Positions 8,322 through 17,198 of a stretch of DNA of 29,459 nt are shown one piece after another (position 1 is the first letter of the stretch; every line of letters begins with the position of its first letter). A program made the translations under genes and the position numbers. Source of the stretch: Prorocentrum cordatum. Its lineage: Eukaryota > Sar > Dinophyceae > Prorocentrales > Prorocentraceae. The notes beneath the pieces were generated by a model that was not told the DNA's origin, made no database searches, and worked only from the letters and a program-made list of their open reading frames with translations. The stretch is taken from contig CAUYUJ010002099.1 of the NCBI GenBank assembly GCA_963575745.1, positions 64,001 to 93,459 on the forward strand, read 5' to 3'.

Positions 8322-9107
8322 GAGGACGTCCGTGCACTCAAGATCGCGGAGGGCGTGCATGTACATATGTCGCTGCTCGCTCAGGATAGGAGCAACATGA
8401 CAAGAAACAGCACAGCAGGAGGACAACAGCCCACCTCCCCCGCAGGAGGAAGAGCACGGAACACCACCACACCCTGGCACGAGAACATCAGACATATACT
8501 GGGCAACCAGGCAGGCAGAAGTCACAGGACAGCCACCCAGGCACTCAGCGGAGGGGAAACCATGAACGCTCTAATACGCGCCCTAGACGCGACTCAGAGA
8601 GACGACGAGGCGGCAGGCAGGACCAGGCAGCAGTGTATAGACCGCACCTCACTAAACGGATCAGAGGCCCAGGTAGTGGCAGAGGGACTGCTCAGGGAAA
8701 CCAGAGCCCAGCTCGAACCAGTGAGCTGGATGTCAAGAGCTATATGGCTCTGTCTGGCACCTCGCTACATCCCCCTCCTGCGACCAGTACTTCGGATACG
8801 GAGCATCGACAACCGCCCTTCGAGGTCCTCAGCAGGTGGCTGCAAGTGGCGGACAGCCACGCCCCCGCGGACATCAGACGCATACTAAGCGAAGGAGGGC
8901 CTCCCCCCCCCCCCTGGAGCGCACTCCCCATTCTGATCCCAGCAAATACGCCTCCTCATGAACACCGCCGGGCTCAAGGCGCGTCTAACGGAAGAAGAGG
9001 CGGCCACCACAACACGTCTGCTCATGGAAAGCATAGGCGCTGCCATTGCCAACTCATCCGACCCGCCCGGGGACGCTGAAGAGGCCCCAGAGGGTAGGGC
9101 GATCTAG
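8316..9107 (+). CDS. Unknown C-terminal coding blocks, frames 3, 2, 3
   Basis: Frame 3 from 8316 gives EDVRALKIAEGVHVHMSLLA and NALIRALDATQRDDEAAGRT up to about 8730. Frame 2 then reads RQPPFEVLSRWLQVADSHAP to the C-run at 8903-8914. After that frame 3 reads RLLMNTAGLKARLTEEEAAT to TAG at 9105-9107. The last frame change coincides with a C homopolymer, where an indel is easy. The blocks are rich in amphipathic helix-like sequence. This is the end of the coding zone, and the palindromic 19-bp repeat begins five bases after the stop. Confidence 0.4.
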
Positions 9108-9111
9108 TTTA

Positions 9112-9168
9112 TAGATCGCGATCTACTAAATTGATCGCGATCTACACTGTAGATCGCGATCTATGGTG
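9112..9168. repeat. 19-bp tandem repeat with palindromic core
   Basis: Three units at 9112, 9131 and 9150, exactly 19 bp apart. Each carries the palindrome TAGATCGCGATCTA (the second starts TTGATC). A degenerate fourth is visible just upstream (GGCGATCTAG at 9098-9107), overlapping the stop of the preceding coding block. A second two-unit copy with the same core and 19-bp spacing lies at 16968. Each core is a strong symmetric protein-binding-site candidate or cruciform seed; its role is unknown. Confidence 0.85.
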
Positions 9169-9384
9169 TGTGGTGTTGTCATACAAACATAGCACATTAG
9201 CATTTGACGACGCTATGTCACGCACATTTAAAAACTGATCCCCCTTCCTCTTTCTACAGCCTCATCGTGACATGCGCATCATCGTCACCATCATCTTTCG
9301 CATGATTCGTGCTGTCCTTGTTGTTTTGACCTCGAGCCTCGCTCGCAGGGGCGAGGCAGGCCGCGCAGGAGCGCGGGGGGCGCA

Positions 9385-10026
9385 ATGACGCCGAAGCGCA
9401 GGCCCAGCGACACCATTGACGAGAAGATATCTAACATATTGAGACAGAATGTGCAGAGCCCCGATGATATGCAGTGCACAGAAGATCTCGGGGACTGCCG
9501 TTTTTCATGTTGTTTCGCGCTTGAAGGAAGAGCAATGGTAGGGCGGGGTGTGGAGGATTAGGAAGAAAGATCTTGGGGGGCGGTAGGGCGGGATGTGCGG
9601 AATTGGGAGGAAGGCTTGAAATCAAACGATTGTTCTCCAGGCAGCTATGGATCTGGAAACTTTGAATGGGCTGATTTGATCAACGACATTCGCAGAACCA
9701 TCGCCCCCGCAGAGAACATACCTCGGAAACAACTAGCACGCTATCTCGAGGAGTTTGCAAAGTCCAAAGAACAGAAATGGAAGCTCGACTCTCAGGTGAA
9801 GTCGTGGGCGATGCAACATTCTAAAATGATCAATGACGCTTGCGCGTTATATCCGCCGTTTGTCAGATTGCTGCATTGGTTTCGGAATTGCAACGACACG
9901 AAAGAAAATGCCGTCGATCGTCCCCCGCTGCCGCCGATGTGCCTATATCGGCGCAGGCGGATCCGATCGATGCTGAGGCACGTCGCACAAGCTTTCATCA
10001 AATGCAGGATTCGAGGGACGGAATGA
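9385..10026 (+). CDS. Small two-exon gene candidate, unknown
   Basis: Exon 1 runs 9385-9473 from ATG (MTPKRRPSDTIDEKISNIL). The proposed intron 9474-9644 is GT...AG (GTGCAC ... GGCAG), 171 bp. Exon 2, 9645-10026, reads YGSGNFEWADLINDIRR, RKQLARYLEEFAKSKEQKWK and AMQHSKMINDACALYPP to TGA. The joined length, 471 bp, is an exact number of codons (156 aa). A good polypyrimidine/CAG site ends at 9260, upstream of exon 1, so an earlier 5' exon is possible. The end is uncertain: from about 9918 another frame looks equally protein-like (AQADPIDAEARRTSFHQMQD), suggesting an indel in the C5 run near 9920. No known domain. A 176-codon minus-strand ORF (9792-10322) overlaps and is less favoured. Confidence 0.45.
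9538..9620 (+). repeat. 45-bp imperfect tandem duplication
   Basis: GTAGGGCGGGGTGTGGAGGA at 9538 and GTAGGGCGGGATGTGCGGAA at 9583 begin two units 45 bp apart, inside the proposed intron of the 9385 gene. This looks like local slippage duplication within non-coding DNA. Confidence 0.6.
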
Positions 10027-10031
10027 AGCCA

Positions 10032-10081
10032 CGTTCGATGCCCCGTTTCCCAACTTATGTTGGGGAACGGGGCATCGAACG
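10032..10081. repeat. 23-bp-stem hairpin just after a stop codon
   Basis: The left arm 10032-10054 (CGTTCGATGCCCCGTTTCCC plus AAC) pairs with the right arm 10059-10081 across a TTAT loop. All 23 positions pair if one G-U wobble is allowed. Two further G-C pairs and a wobble extend the stem beyond an A/C mismatch. It starts five bases after the TGA of the 9385 gene candidate, so in that transcript it would be a 3'-UTR stem-loop. Alternatively it is a small inverted-repeat element or a small-RNA precursor. Confidence 0.8.
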
Positions 10082-10349
10082 CGGTGAAGGTCATCGTGCA
10101 ACCGTTGATCCGCACGATGATGTTAATCGCATTGGGCACCCCTGGCGAATTCTTCCAGAGTCTCTCTAATGCCTTCCCCGAAGGAGCCAGCAGAAGATCC
10201 CAGTGCGGTTGCTGACCTTTTGGCGCCTGGACCTCGAGCTTCACGACAAGGATGATGGAGGGATGGGCTCGGTCTGCTTCATAAATCTGTTTCGAAAGCG
10301 GTTTAGGGATTGCCTTTTGCATTCTGCATGTTTCCTTCGTGATTCCTGC

Positions 10350-10382
10350 GTTTATCCTGAGTTTATTCGGAGTTTATTCGGA
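10350..10382 (-). repeat. Three 11-bp GTTTATTCGGA units
   Basis: Units at 10350 (GTTTATCCTGA), 10361 and 10372 (both GTTTATTCGGA). The reverse complement is TCCGAATAAAC, the same unit as the arrays at 17361-17505, so the two loci are the same family in opposite orientation. Confidence 0.8.
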
Positions 10383-10948
10383 CGACCCTGTAATGATCTC
10401 CCACGTGGGTGCGGGTGGCAGGAGTGACGATATAATATGGATGATGGGCGATGGGGAAGGAACGCATGGGAGGGATGAGTCGTGCGAGACTGGCGCCATT
10501 CTCGTCGCATCGAGGTGGTGGGGGAGGGGTCGCGATCTCGTAACGCCACGGTTCGAGGGGCCGACTTGGGCTCAGGATCGATAACTTCGGATTGAGGAGA
10601 GGAGGGCATGCAGAGTAGATAGAGGGTGGGAGGAGGAAGGTGAGGAGCGCATATAAGTACGAGTTCAACAGAACCATGATGGTCGGGGGGGCGGGGTGTG
10701 CTTCTAGATGCATGAATGGTGATCGAGGGGGAGCGAGGCGCGCTAGGAAGCGGAGGATTGTAGCGATGACGTGAACGGAGGTGTGGTATCATGCGATTTC
10801 CACATCCCGACTTCTTCGTACCTCCTTGCCGCTGCCTTCGTTTAGAGGCCGCATCTGCTCTGGGGCCGTGTCCCCCACCTCGTTCTTCTTGAAATGCTCT
10901 CTTGTGCGCTGCATTCGTTTTTTGTGTGAATTCATGATGGTGGGCAGG
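10383..10948. other. No gene seen
   Basis: Moderately GC-rich sequence with short ORFs on both strands and no recognisable motif. It may hold upstream introns or 5' exons of the coding block that starts at 10949, but I could not place one. Confidence 0.4.
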
Positions 10949-12160
10949 CGGTCGCGAGATACAATGTCAGGAAGAAAGGGCCACCTGATTATTCGAAGAC
11001 GCCAGCAGCACGACCAGGAGCAGCAGATCACGAGGAGCTCGAGGCAGTGTGGGAGGATGGTCACACATGGAAGATCGCTGGGCTCACGCACGCTGTTTGG
11101 AAGGCGATGCTGCAGGAGAAAAAGTCAAAGGAGGCCCTCTGGAGTGGATGCGACGAGAACGAAAGCCGCTGGGTTGTAGAGACGTTCCACCGCACGATCA
11201 AGGATGAGAGGGTTAAGCATCTGGCAGTGTTCGAGCATCCAAAAGAAGGTTCGAAAACAATGCGGCTGCAGTTGGTCTGCAAGAATGGGCACGGAGAGGA
11301 GGCAGACAAGTTCATCGTCAAATGCGCCAAAGCCTTTGCAAGCCACGCTAAGACGAAGGACGCCATAGAAGTCGACAAGCAGGAGTTCATGCGAGCACAC
11401 TCTGGAGCAGTGCTTAAAAGGCCAGCATCAGCCAAAGCGAAGACGGTGGCGGCACCGATGAAGCGAAAGAAAGCAGGCCCGAAGGATGCGCAGAAGGATG
11501 ACGAGGCTGAGGGCGCTGAGCAGGAGGCAGGCGATGGCAGCGAGGAGGATGGAAAAGAGCGCGAGGATGAGGCAGAGGAGGAGGAGGAGGAGGAGGAGGA
11601 AGAGAATATCCAGGATGAGTGTGAGCACGGGCCAGATGTGAATAGCAAGGCGCCTAAGAAGAGTTCAAAAGCCAGCGCAGGAGCAAAGGCAAAAAAAGAA
11701 AGCTAAATGTGCAGCCGTCGTTCAGGAGAGCAAAGCAGAAAGCGAGAACGAGCATGACCAAAAGAGGAAGGAGAAGAAAAAGACGAGGAAGACGGAGCCA
11801 CACCAAGCAACAACTGACAAACAAGCAATATTGAAGAAGAAGCCCTTGAAGGCCGCGAACAGGAAGAAGCATGAGAAGGAGAAGGCCGATGAGGAGAACG
11901 CAGGCGCTGAAGGGCCGGCAGAGGTTGAGCATTCTGAAGCAGATGGGGATGGATCAAAGGACGAAGAGAAAGCAGAGGCAGATGAGAAAGCAGAGGCAGA
12001 GGAGAAAGCAGAGGCAGAGGAGAAAGCAGAGGCAGAGGAGAACGCAAAGGCCGAGGAGAAAGCAAAGAAGCCAAAGGCCGACACCAGCCCCTCTAGAAAG
12101 AAGTTCAGACCTCCAACAGACTCCAGCGATGACGTCATCGATGAGTTCGGCAAGTGCATG
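10949..12160 (+). CDS. Dinoflagellate-type protein, globular N-terminus and acidic/basic tail
   Basis: A coding block begins after an AG|G acceptor (GTGGGCAG|GCGG, exon from 10949). Frame 1 reads a folded-looking domain: VWEDGHTWKIAGLTHAVWKA, LWSGCDENESRWVVETFHRT, MRLQLVCKNGHGEEADKFIV, AFASHAKTKDAIEVDKQEF, then Lys/Ala- and Glu-rich sequence. Frame 1 stops at 11704-11706 right after an A7 run (11693-11699), whereas frame 2 continues directly with matching Lys/Glu-rich sequence, including repeated EEKAEA hexapeptides at about 11970-12045, to KPKADTSPSRKKFRPPTDSS and EFGKCM at 12160. There it meets a GT (GTGTGAG), a likely 5' splice site; without splicing TGA follows at 12164. Similar N-terminal domains occur, as I remember, in multicopy dinoflagellate proteins of unknown role. 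The acidic/basic tail suggests a nuclear or chromatin-associated protein, by inference only. The 5' start is not resolved. Confidence 0.55.
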
Positions 12161-12888
12161 GTGTGAGCGAGGCGCACCTGTAGCTTGCTCTGCGTTGCTT
12201 TGCCACAGCCTTCAACATCCCCCCTCTCCGCATTTCCCATGTTGCCAACCCGTGCGCGTAATGTGTCGATTTGGATGCCATGTTCACTGATGTCAACGTT
12301 GTCGTCTCACTAGTTGCGTTCCCACGCTTTACAATCGCAATATTGGTTCGACAAGGCGCCTTGAAGTATATTCCGCGCGCAACTACGTCGGCGAGCTCAG
12401 CGTCTTTGCTATGCCGCGGCCAGCGTCATTGTTGCATGCTTCTGCTGCGTGTTAGGTTTGTCTGAGACGTGTTTCGTCGTGAGGCTGGCGGAACAGTTAG
12501 CGTGGCCGCTCTCGTTATGCAGCCACGGCGCGTGATGAGCACGTGCGTTGGCAACGATGCTGTGCTAGACAGTGCTGCAATTCGCCGTGCGCGTCGTGCA
12601 AAAAAAAAAAAAAAAAACGTGTGAGGTGTTAGCTGGATCGGCGTTTGTGGGTTACCTCTGGGCCCTGGGTCCTGGAGAAAACACAGTTGCACCCCCGATA
12701 GACCCTACATGCGCAGCTGTGTTCGAAATACGAACGAAGAGCAACCTAATTGAACATATCAACATGCCGTGGGTGAACCAGTGAACCTCAGACATATCGT
12801 GACAATGGTAACGCGCGCGCGTCACTGACCATATTATCACATACGTGTGTCTTTATACATGTGTGTCGTTCGGTTTGCCCCGCATCAG
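12161..12888. other. Probable intron or intergenic DNA
   Basis: Less GC-rich, without protein-like frames. It includes an A18 run at 12600-12617, and a CG alternation (ACGCGCGCGCG) around 12810-12821. If the GT at 12161 and the AG at 12887-12888 are real splice sites this is one 728-bp intron. Confidence 0.35.
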
Positions 12889-13402
12889 TGCGCCATCTTT
12901 CGGATCCCCCATCGCGCTTTACGACGTGATCTGGAAGCTCTGCCAGTCGACCAACTGCGCCGCTTGCCCACTTCAGGAACCGCAGCCACTATGCCCAAGG
13001 ACAGACTAGAGGCCATCAAGTTTGTAGACATCAGAACGTTTCTGCGTAGGAAGCAGGTCTACGAGAGAGCCCAGGACACTATGCGTTCTGGCGAACCCCT
13101 TCATAGCCATTCTCATTTGGTTTTCTCCGATCGTCTCCCTCGCCAAGTGTTCCAGCCTCGATCGCCCCGCAATGAAATCACATCGTTGCCCTCCGCTGCA
13201 GGACGCCGCGATGGAGGTCGAACCTTCTGGCGCATCGGGTTCAAACGATGAGGTTCGCAACGCCGAGTACCAACGCATCGTAGTAGGCCAGTTCGAAGCG
13301 GAGAGAGCAATAGAACGGCAGAGGCACCAGGAAGAGGGAGATCATGCAATGGCAGGTATGCTACAAGAACAGGAACGCGAGCTCGGGGCACAGGACATGT
13401 AG
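12889..13402 (+). CDS. Two exon-like blocks, one possibly SAP-like
   Basis: Block 1 (12889 to about 13090, frame 1, after CATCAG) reads ALRRDLEALPVDQLRRL and then PKDRLEAIKFVDIRTFLRRK. The spacing of Leu, Val and Leu-Arg-x-Leu resembles a SAP DNA-binding motif, but the match is loose. Block 2 (13202-13402, frame 2, after a clean GCTGCAG|G acceptor) reads DAAMEVEPSGASGSNDEVRN and GQFEAERAIERQRHQEEGDH, a charged helix, and ends at TAG unless the CAG|GTATG donor at 13356 is used. These may be 5' exons of the protein encoded further right. The join between the two blocks is not resolved. Confidence 0.4.
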
Positions 13403-13596
13403 TGCGTTCGACAAGATGAGGAGGATTAGGAGGAAGAGGCGGTGACAGGTGATGAAGCGCATCAGGCGGAGGAGGGCATGAGGATGAGTAACAGGAATGA
13501 TGGGCGCACTTTAGCCGAGAACGCACCCCCTGTCGAGTTGCATTCGCAGTCTTGCGTCTCGCGTGCGTTCGTCGTCAGCGTGCATCGCGCCGCAAG

Positions 13597-14304
13597 GACT
13601 GCGCCATCGAGGTGGGGGACTCGCCCCCCAACGATGGTGCTGGAGATGATGGCGAGGAGGCAACGTCAGGAGACGAGGAGGCAAAGCCAGGAAAGACAGA
13701 GACTGATGCGATGAGGAGGGATGATGGCGACAAGGCAAAGCCAACACAGCCAGAGGACATAAGCAGTGAGGATGGAAAGACGGCAACGAAAGATGAGGAC
13801 GACGCAGCCAAGGAAGAGAAGAAGGAACAGGTCCAGGGAGAAGGCGCAGCAGAGGGTGAGGGAGCTGAGCCATTCGAGAAGACAGGAGACCACGTTGAAG
13901 AGAACACCCGTGATCAGGACGTGGAGGGTGAAGGAACCAGAGTTGATGAGACGCCTGAGGATTCGAAGCTGGCGGCAGAGGAGGGCGGAAATAAGAAGAG
14001 GAAGAAGAGGAAGACGAAGGAGACTAGGCGCGCGGCCAAAGGCAAAGGCGAGGCCCCGCCAACAGGAGACGCTGCAGAGGATGAGCCACCGAAGAAAAAG
14101 AAGCGAAACCAGAGGAGAGGAGACGCTGGCGCTGAGGCGGCAGCAACGCCCGAGGATGCAGCAGAGAAGGGCGAGGGCCGAAAGCTTGAGGAGATTGAGG
14201 GCGCAGAGGGGATCAACCAGATCGAGAACACAACTGCCGAGGCGGACGCCGAGGCCGACAAGGCCAGCAAGGACGGCGCGCCGACGGGCAGCAAGCTCGA
14301 CAAG
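13597..14304 (+). CDS. Highly charged linker exon
   Basis: Frame 1 from GAC at 13597 (after CGCAAG): DCAIEVGDSPPNDGAGDDGE, then about 230 residues rich in Glu, Asp, Lys and Ala with short basic clusters (KKRKKRKTKETRR, PPKKKKRNQRR) that could act as nuclear localisation signals, ending near GSKLDK at 14304. After that the frame turns into Ser/Leu/Phe-rich sequence unlike coding. The block fits between the 12889-13402 exons and the 14492-15867 block as a disordered linker of one protein. Other frames here give only Arg or Ser runs. Confidence 0.5.
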
Positions 14305-14491
14305 GATTGCATTGGTTTATCGGTCGTTCTCTCGTCCTCTCTCTCGCTGTCTTTCCCCCCGCTAATGCGTCCTCCCCCCCGCTAGAAACATCGCCATCCC
14401 CTCCCCTCCGATCTTCGCGACCTCCGTCCGTCTTGACAACCTCATCATTTTCTTATGTGTCACTGCTTTTACAATCGCGCAACTCCTATAG

Positions 14492-15867
14492 GATCTTGTC
14501 GGTGGCACACTCACGCCGAACACCCCCTCGACGACGGCAGCTGGAACGTCCGTGAAGGACCGTCGTCGACGCCCCACAAACCATTCCTCGCCCATCACCC
14601 CCTCTGAAGAGGCGGATGAAGAGCAGCAGCAGCAGCAGCAAGAGGGAGAGGATGGAGGGAAGGAGGGAGGGAGGGATGGAGGGATGGAGGGAGGGAGATG
14701 GTTGTTGCGTCACTTCCAGGACCATGATATACCGTCTGAACCCGAGTGCGCCAAGCAGATGTTCGGAGGTGCGGACCATCTCTGTGGCCGAGAGACGGGA
14801 ACCAGTCTACGTTCTTCAAACAAAATGGGATCGACGCGCGACCAGTCCCTGATCAAGAGTTCGTTCAAGACAGGCAGAAGCTGCTCGAGGAACTGAAGGC
14901 TGAAATCGCTGAGCTGTCCAACCACAACATCATGCGCAGCGGGGAGGACCCGTTCTGTGAGAGGATGGACCAGGTATTGACGCAGTTCTTCAACGGCGGG
15001 CTGGTGGGAAGGTTGCACGAGCTACGAAAGACATCACCAGATGAGGCAAAGGAGATCGAGGCTGAGGACGAGCTGCCAGAGGACGCGCAGCGCGACAAGG
15101 AGTTGTGGGAGGAACTGCAGAAAAACAACTACTATTTCAACACATCCACGGGGGCTGGGAACCCTGCAGGAAGCCGCTGGCAGCGCGCTTTGAAGGCAAG
15201 CGAGAAACTTCGGCGCAAGTGCGCCAAGTGCCATGGCTACCATGACTCCCAGAAGTTCAGAGCGAGGTGGGCCAAGCGGATGCACAGGGACTGGAAGTGC
15301 AAGTGGACCAGGACCCATTCGACGACGCTCACAAAGGCGCAGATGAAGGACGGTGAGTACTGCAGCATCGGCAGGATCGCGAAGAAGGAAGGAGGAGGGC
15401 TCCACGGGATGCAGCTGGCGTTCAAATATTGCACGAACGCGATCATACTTGGAGGGATGTGGGTAAAATGGGACGATATGACCGAAAGCATCACATTCCT
15501 GTATTTCACGCATCGCATGTCTGAGACGTTCAAGGAAGCATGGGAATAATTAGAATCATGGAGCACGCGCAGGCCAGGAGGCGACGACGACGCCGACCGC
15601 GGTGGCGGTGCCATCAAAGACAAGAAAAGGAGCAAGGCTCTTCCCGATGCAGACGACGAGGGCAATGCCAGTTCGAGCGATGCGTCATCCAGCGATGACC
15701 GGGAAGAGGCGGAGGAAGAAGACAGTGAGGAGGAAGAGGAAGAGGAGGACGAGGAAGAGGACGAGGAAAAGACAAGGAAAGAGAAGAAGAAAAGACCGCC
15801 CTATTCAGAGGACGAGATGCCGCCTAAGAAGAGGACCCGCATCGGCTCGAAGCGCAATGAAAGATAA
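14492..15867 (+). CDS. Dinoflagellate-type conserved domain (LSNHNIMRSGED), one internal stop
   Basis: A first piece (14492 to about 14690, frame 2, after CTATAG|G) is Thr/Pro-rich with a CAG-encoded Gln6 run and Glu/Gly-rich sequence. From about 14780 frame 1 gives a well-folded domain: STFFKQNGIDARPVPDQEFV, AEIAELSNHNIMRSGEDPFC, QVLTQFFNGGLVGRLHELRK, ELQKNNYYFNTSTGAGNPAG, KFRARWAKRMHRDWKCKW, GEYCSIGRIAKKEGGGLHGM and SITFLYFTHRMSETFKEAWE. TAA follows at 15547-15549, yet the same frame continues with LESWSTRRPGGDDDADRGGG and an acidic then basic tail (PPKKRTRIGSKRNER) to TAA at 15865-15867. I recall this domain as widespread in dinoflagellate predicted proteins; function unknown. The first stop may be a nonsense mutation or sequence error. 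Confidence 0.6.
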
Positions 15868-16353
15868 CGCGGCTGAGGAGGCTAAAGGCACGAGCAAGCA
15901 GAAGGAGAGGCAGACACGTAAGAATCGCAAGAAGACAGTGGATGCGAAAAAGGCTGAGGACACGGAAAAAATGAGGATAAGAAAAAGACGGAGGATAAGA
16001 CAAATATTGAGGATAAGAAAAATATTGAGGATAAGAAAAAGACGGAGGATAAGAAAAAGACTGAGGGCGCGAAGAAAAAGACTGAGGATGAGAAAAAAGC
16101 TAAGGATACGAAAAAAGTAAAGGATACGAAAAAGGATAAGGATAAGGCCCGATCTGAAGATGACAAGAAGAGGACGACGATTACACCCGAGCACGTGAAT
16201 AATTTCAAGAAGGTCAAAGTGCTGTACGACAGCGCGATCTTGCAGCACACGTCTACCGCGCAGCTCATCCAGACCTGGAAGTGGGCCAAGAACTGCCCAG
16301 ACGTCCTGAAAGATTTCCAGGCTGCCTACGACAAGGCGCGGAGCGGAGCTTGA
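15868..16353 (+). CDS. Lys/Glu hexapeptide-repeat region and C-terminal domain
   Basis: Frame 2 carries on from an upstream frame change (DNAAEEAKGTSKQKERQTRK to about 15965). At an A6 run (15965-15970) frame 1 resumes with repeats of EDKKKT/EDKKNI (GAGGATAAGAAAAAGACG, 18 bp) to about 16140. Then comes a folded-looking segment: TITPEHVNNFKKVKVLYDSA, HTSTAQLIQTWKWAKNCPDV and LKDFQAAYDK. TGA follows at 16351-16353. A GC donor right after AAYDK (AAG|GCGCGG) would join in phase to the exon at 16741. This is the C-terminal part of the 14492 protein in my reading. Confidence 0.5.
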
Positions 16354-16740
16354 GCATGGGGGGCTGGCGAGGAGGAGGAGTAGGAGGAGTAGGAGGATGC
16401 GGATGAGGATGAAAAGGAGGAGGAGGAGACAAACTGGGATTGAAGCTGGGGGTGGTGTTGATCCCTTATCTTCCTCGATCCTCATCCTTCGCCCTTCCCG
16501 TTCCTCATCATTAAAGAAATGTGATTGGTATGTCGGTGATCTCGGTCTATGGTTATGCACCCGCACTTATCATGCTTCGCTCGTCTTGTTCGTTTGCACT
16601 TGGCTTTGGTCTGGGTCCAAGCGCCCTGTTGCGTTTATATACAGCTTGCCCGACATATCCTGTAACGTGCTATGTTGACCCAGTGTTGTGACTGATGTAT
16701 GTGTGCGTTTGCCGTATTGTTCGCCCCATTCGCTGCGCAG

Positions 16741-16830
16741 GTGAATGCTATCGTGGCCGAGCACAAGTTCCTGTTCAAGCTGATGTCTGAGGACAAGCTG
16801 CCTGTCCACAAGAAGGAGGCCCCGCAACTT
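16741..16830 (+). CDS. Penultimate exon of the same protein
   Basis: After GCGCAG, frame 1 reads VNAIVAEHKFLFKLMSEDKL then PVHKKEA before turning into Gly/Arg-rich sequence. The helical pattern continues naturally from the AAYDK end at about 16335. The 3' boundary is uncertain: a GC donor (GAG|GCCCCG) near 16818 is possible, since dinoflagellates use GC-AG introns. Confidence 0.45.
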
Positions 16831-16967
16831 GCAGCCACCCCCTGCCAGAATCGGAGGAGGAATGATAATAGAGGTGGGAGGGAGAAGGGCGGCGGGTGGG
16901 AAGATAGAGCAGAGGGGGCCATGGGTGAGGATGGCGGAGGGGGGGGGGGGTGAGATGTTCGGATTCA

Positions 16968-17005
16968 TGGATCGCGATCTACGACATAGATCGCATTCGC
17001 TGAAT
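16968..17005. repeat. Second copy of the 19-bp palindromic repeat
   Basis: TGGATCGCGATCTA at 16968 and TAGATCGCATTCG at 16987 are 19 bp apart, the same core and spacing as the array at 9112-9168. It lies in the gap between the exons at 16741 and 17065, that is, in a probable intron. Confidence 0.75.
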
Positions 17006-17064
17006 GTGAGCATATCTCCCTCCCCCATGCCTTCCGATCTTCGCATTTTAAGTGTTGTTCAGAG

Positions 17065-17198
17065 ATGGTGACGAGACGTTCAAGCGCCACCTTAAGAAGG
17101 CCTATGAGGTTCTGCACGAGCCATGTGGTGGTCTCCTGGAGGAGTGCAAGAGCTTGAAATCCATGAACCAGGCCAGGTATACCAAGTCCAGGCAGTGA
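17065..17198 (+). CDS. Terminal exon of the same protein
   Basis: After TTCAGAG, the reading DGDETFKRHLKKAYEVLHE, PCGGLLEECKSLKSMNQAR ends YTKSRQ before TGA at 17196-17198. It is short, helical, charged and in the right direction to close the 14492-16830 gene. The phase at the upstream junction is not resolved. Confidence 0.45.

Noticed and set aside
9792-10322. 176-codon minus-strand ORF with a proper ATG
   Set aside because: It overlaps the better-supported two-exon plus-strand gene and passes through the hairpin. Kept as a weak alternative only.
11693-11699. Programmed -1 frameshift at an A-rich slippery site
   Set aside because: The frame needed downstream is +1, not -1, and no pseudoknot is evident; an indel is simpler.
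12600-12617. A18 run as the poly(A) tail of a retroposed gene
   Set aside because: No coding sequence ends just upstream on the plus strand and no target-site duplication was seen.
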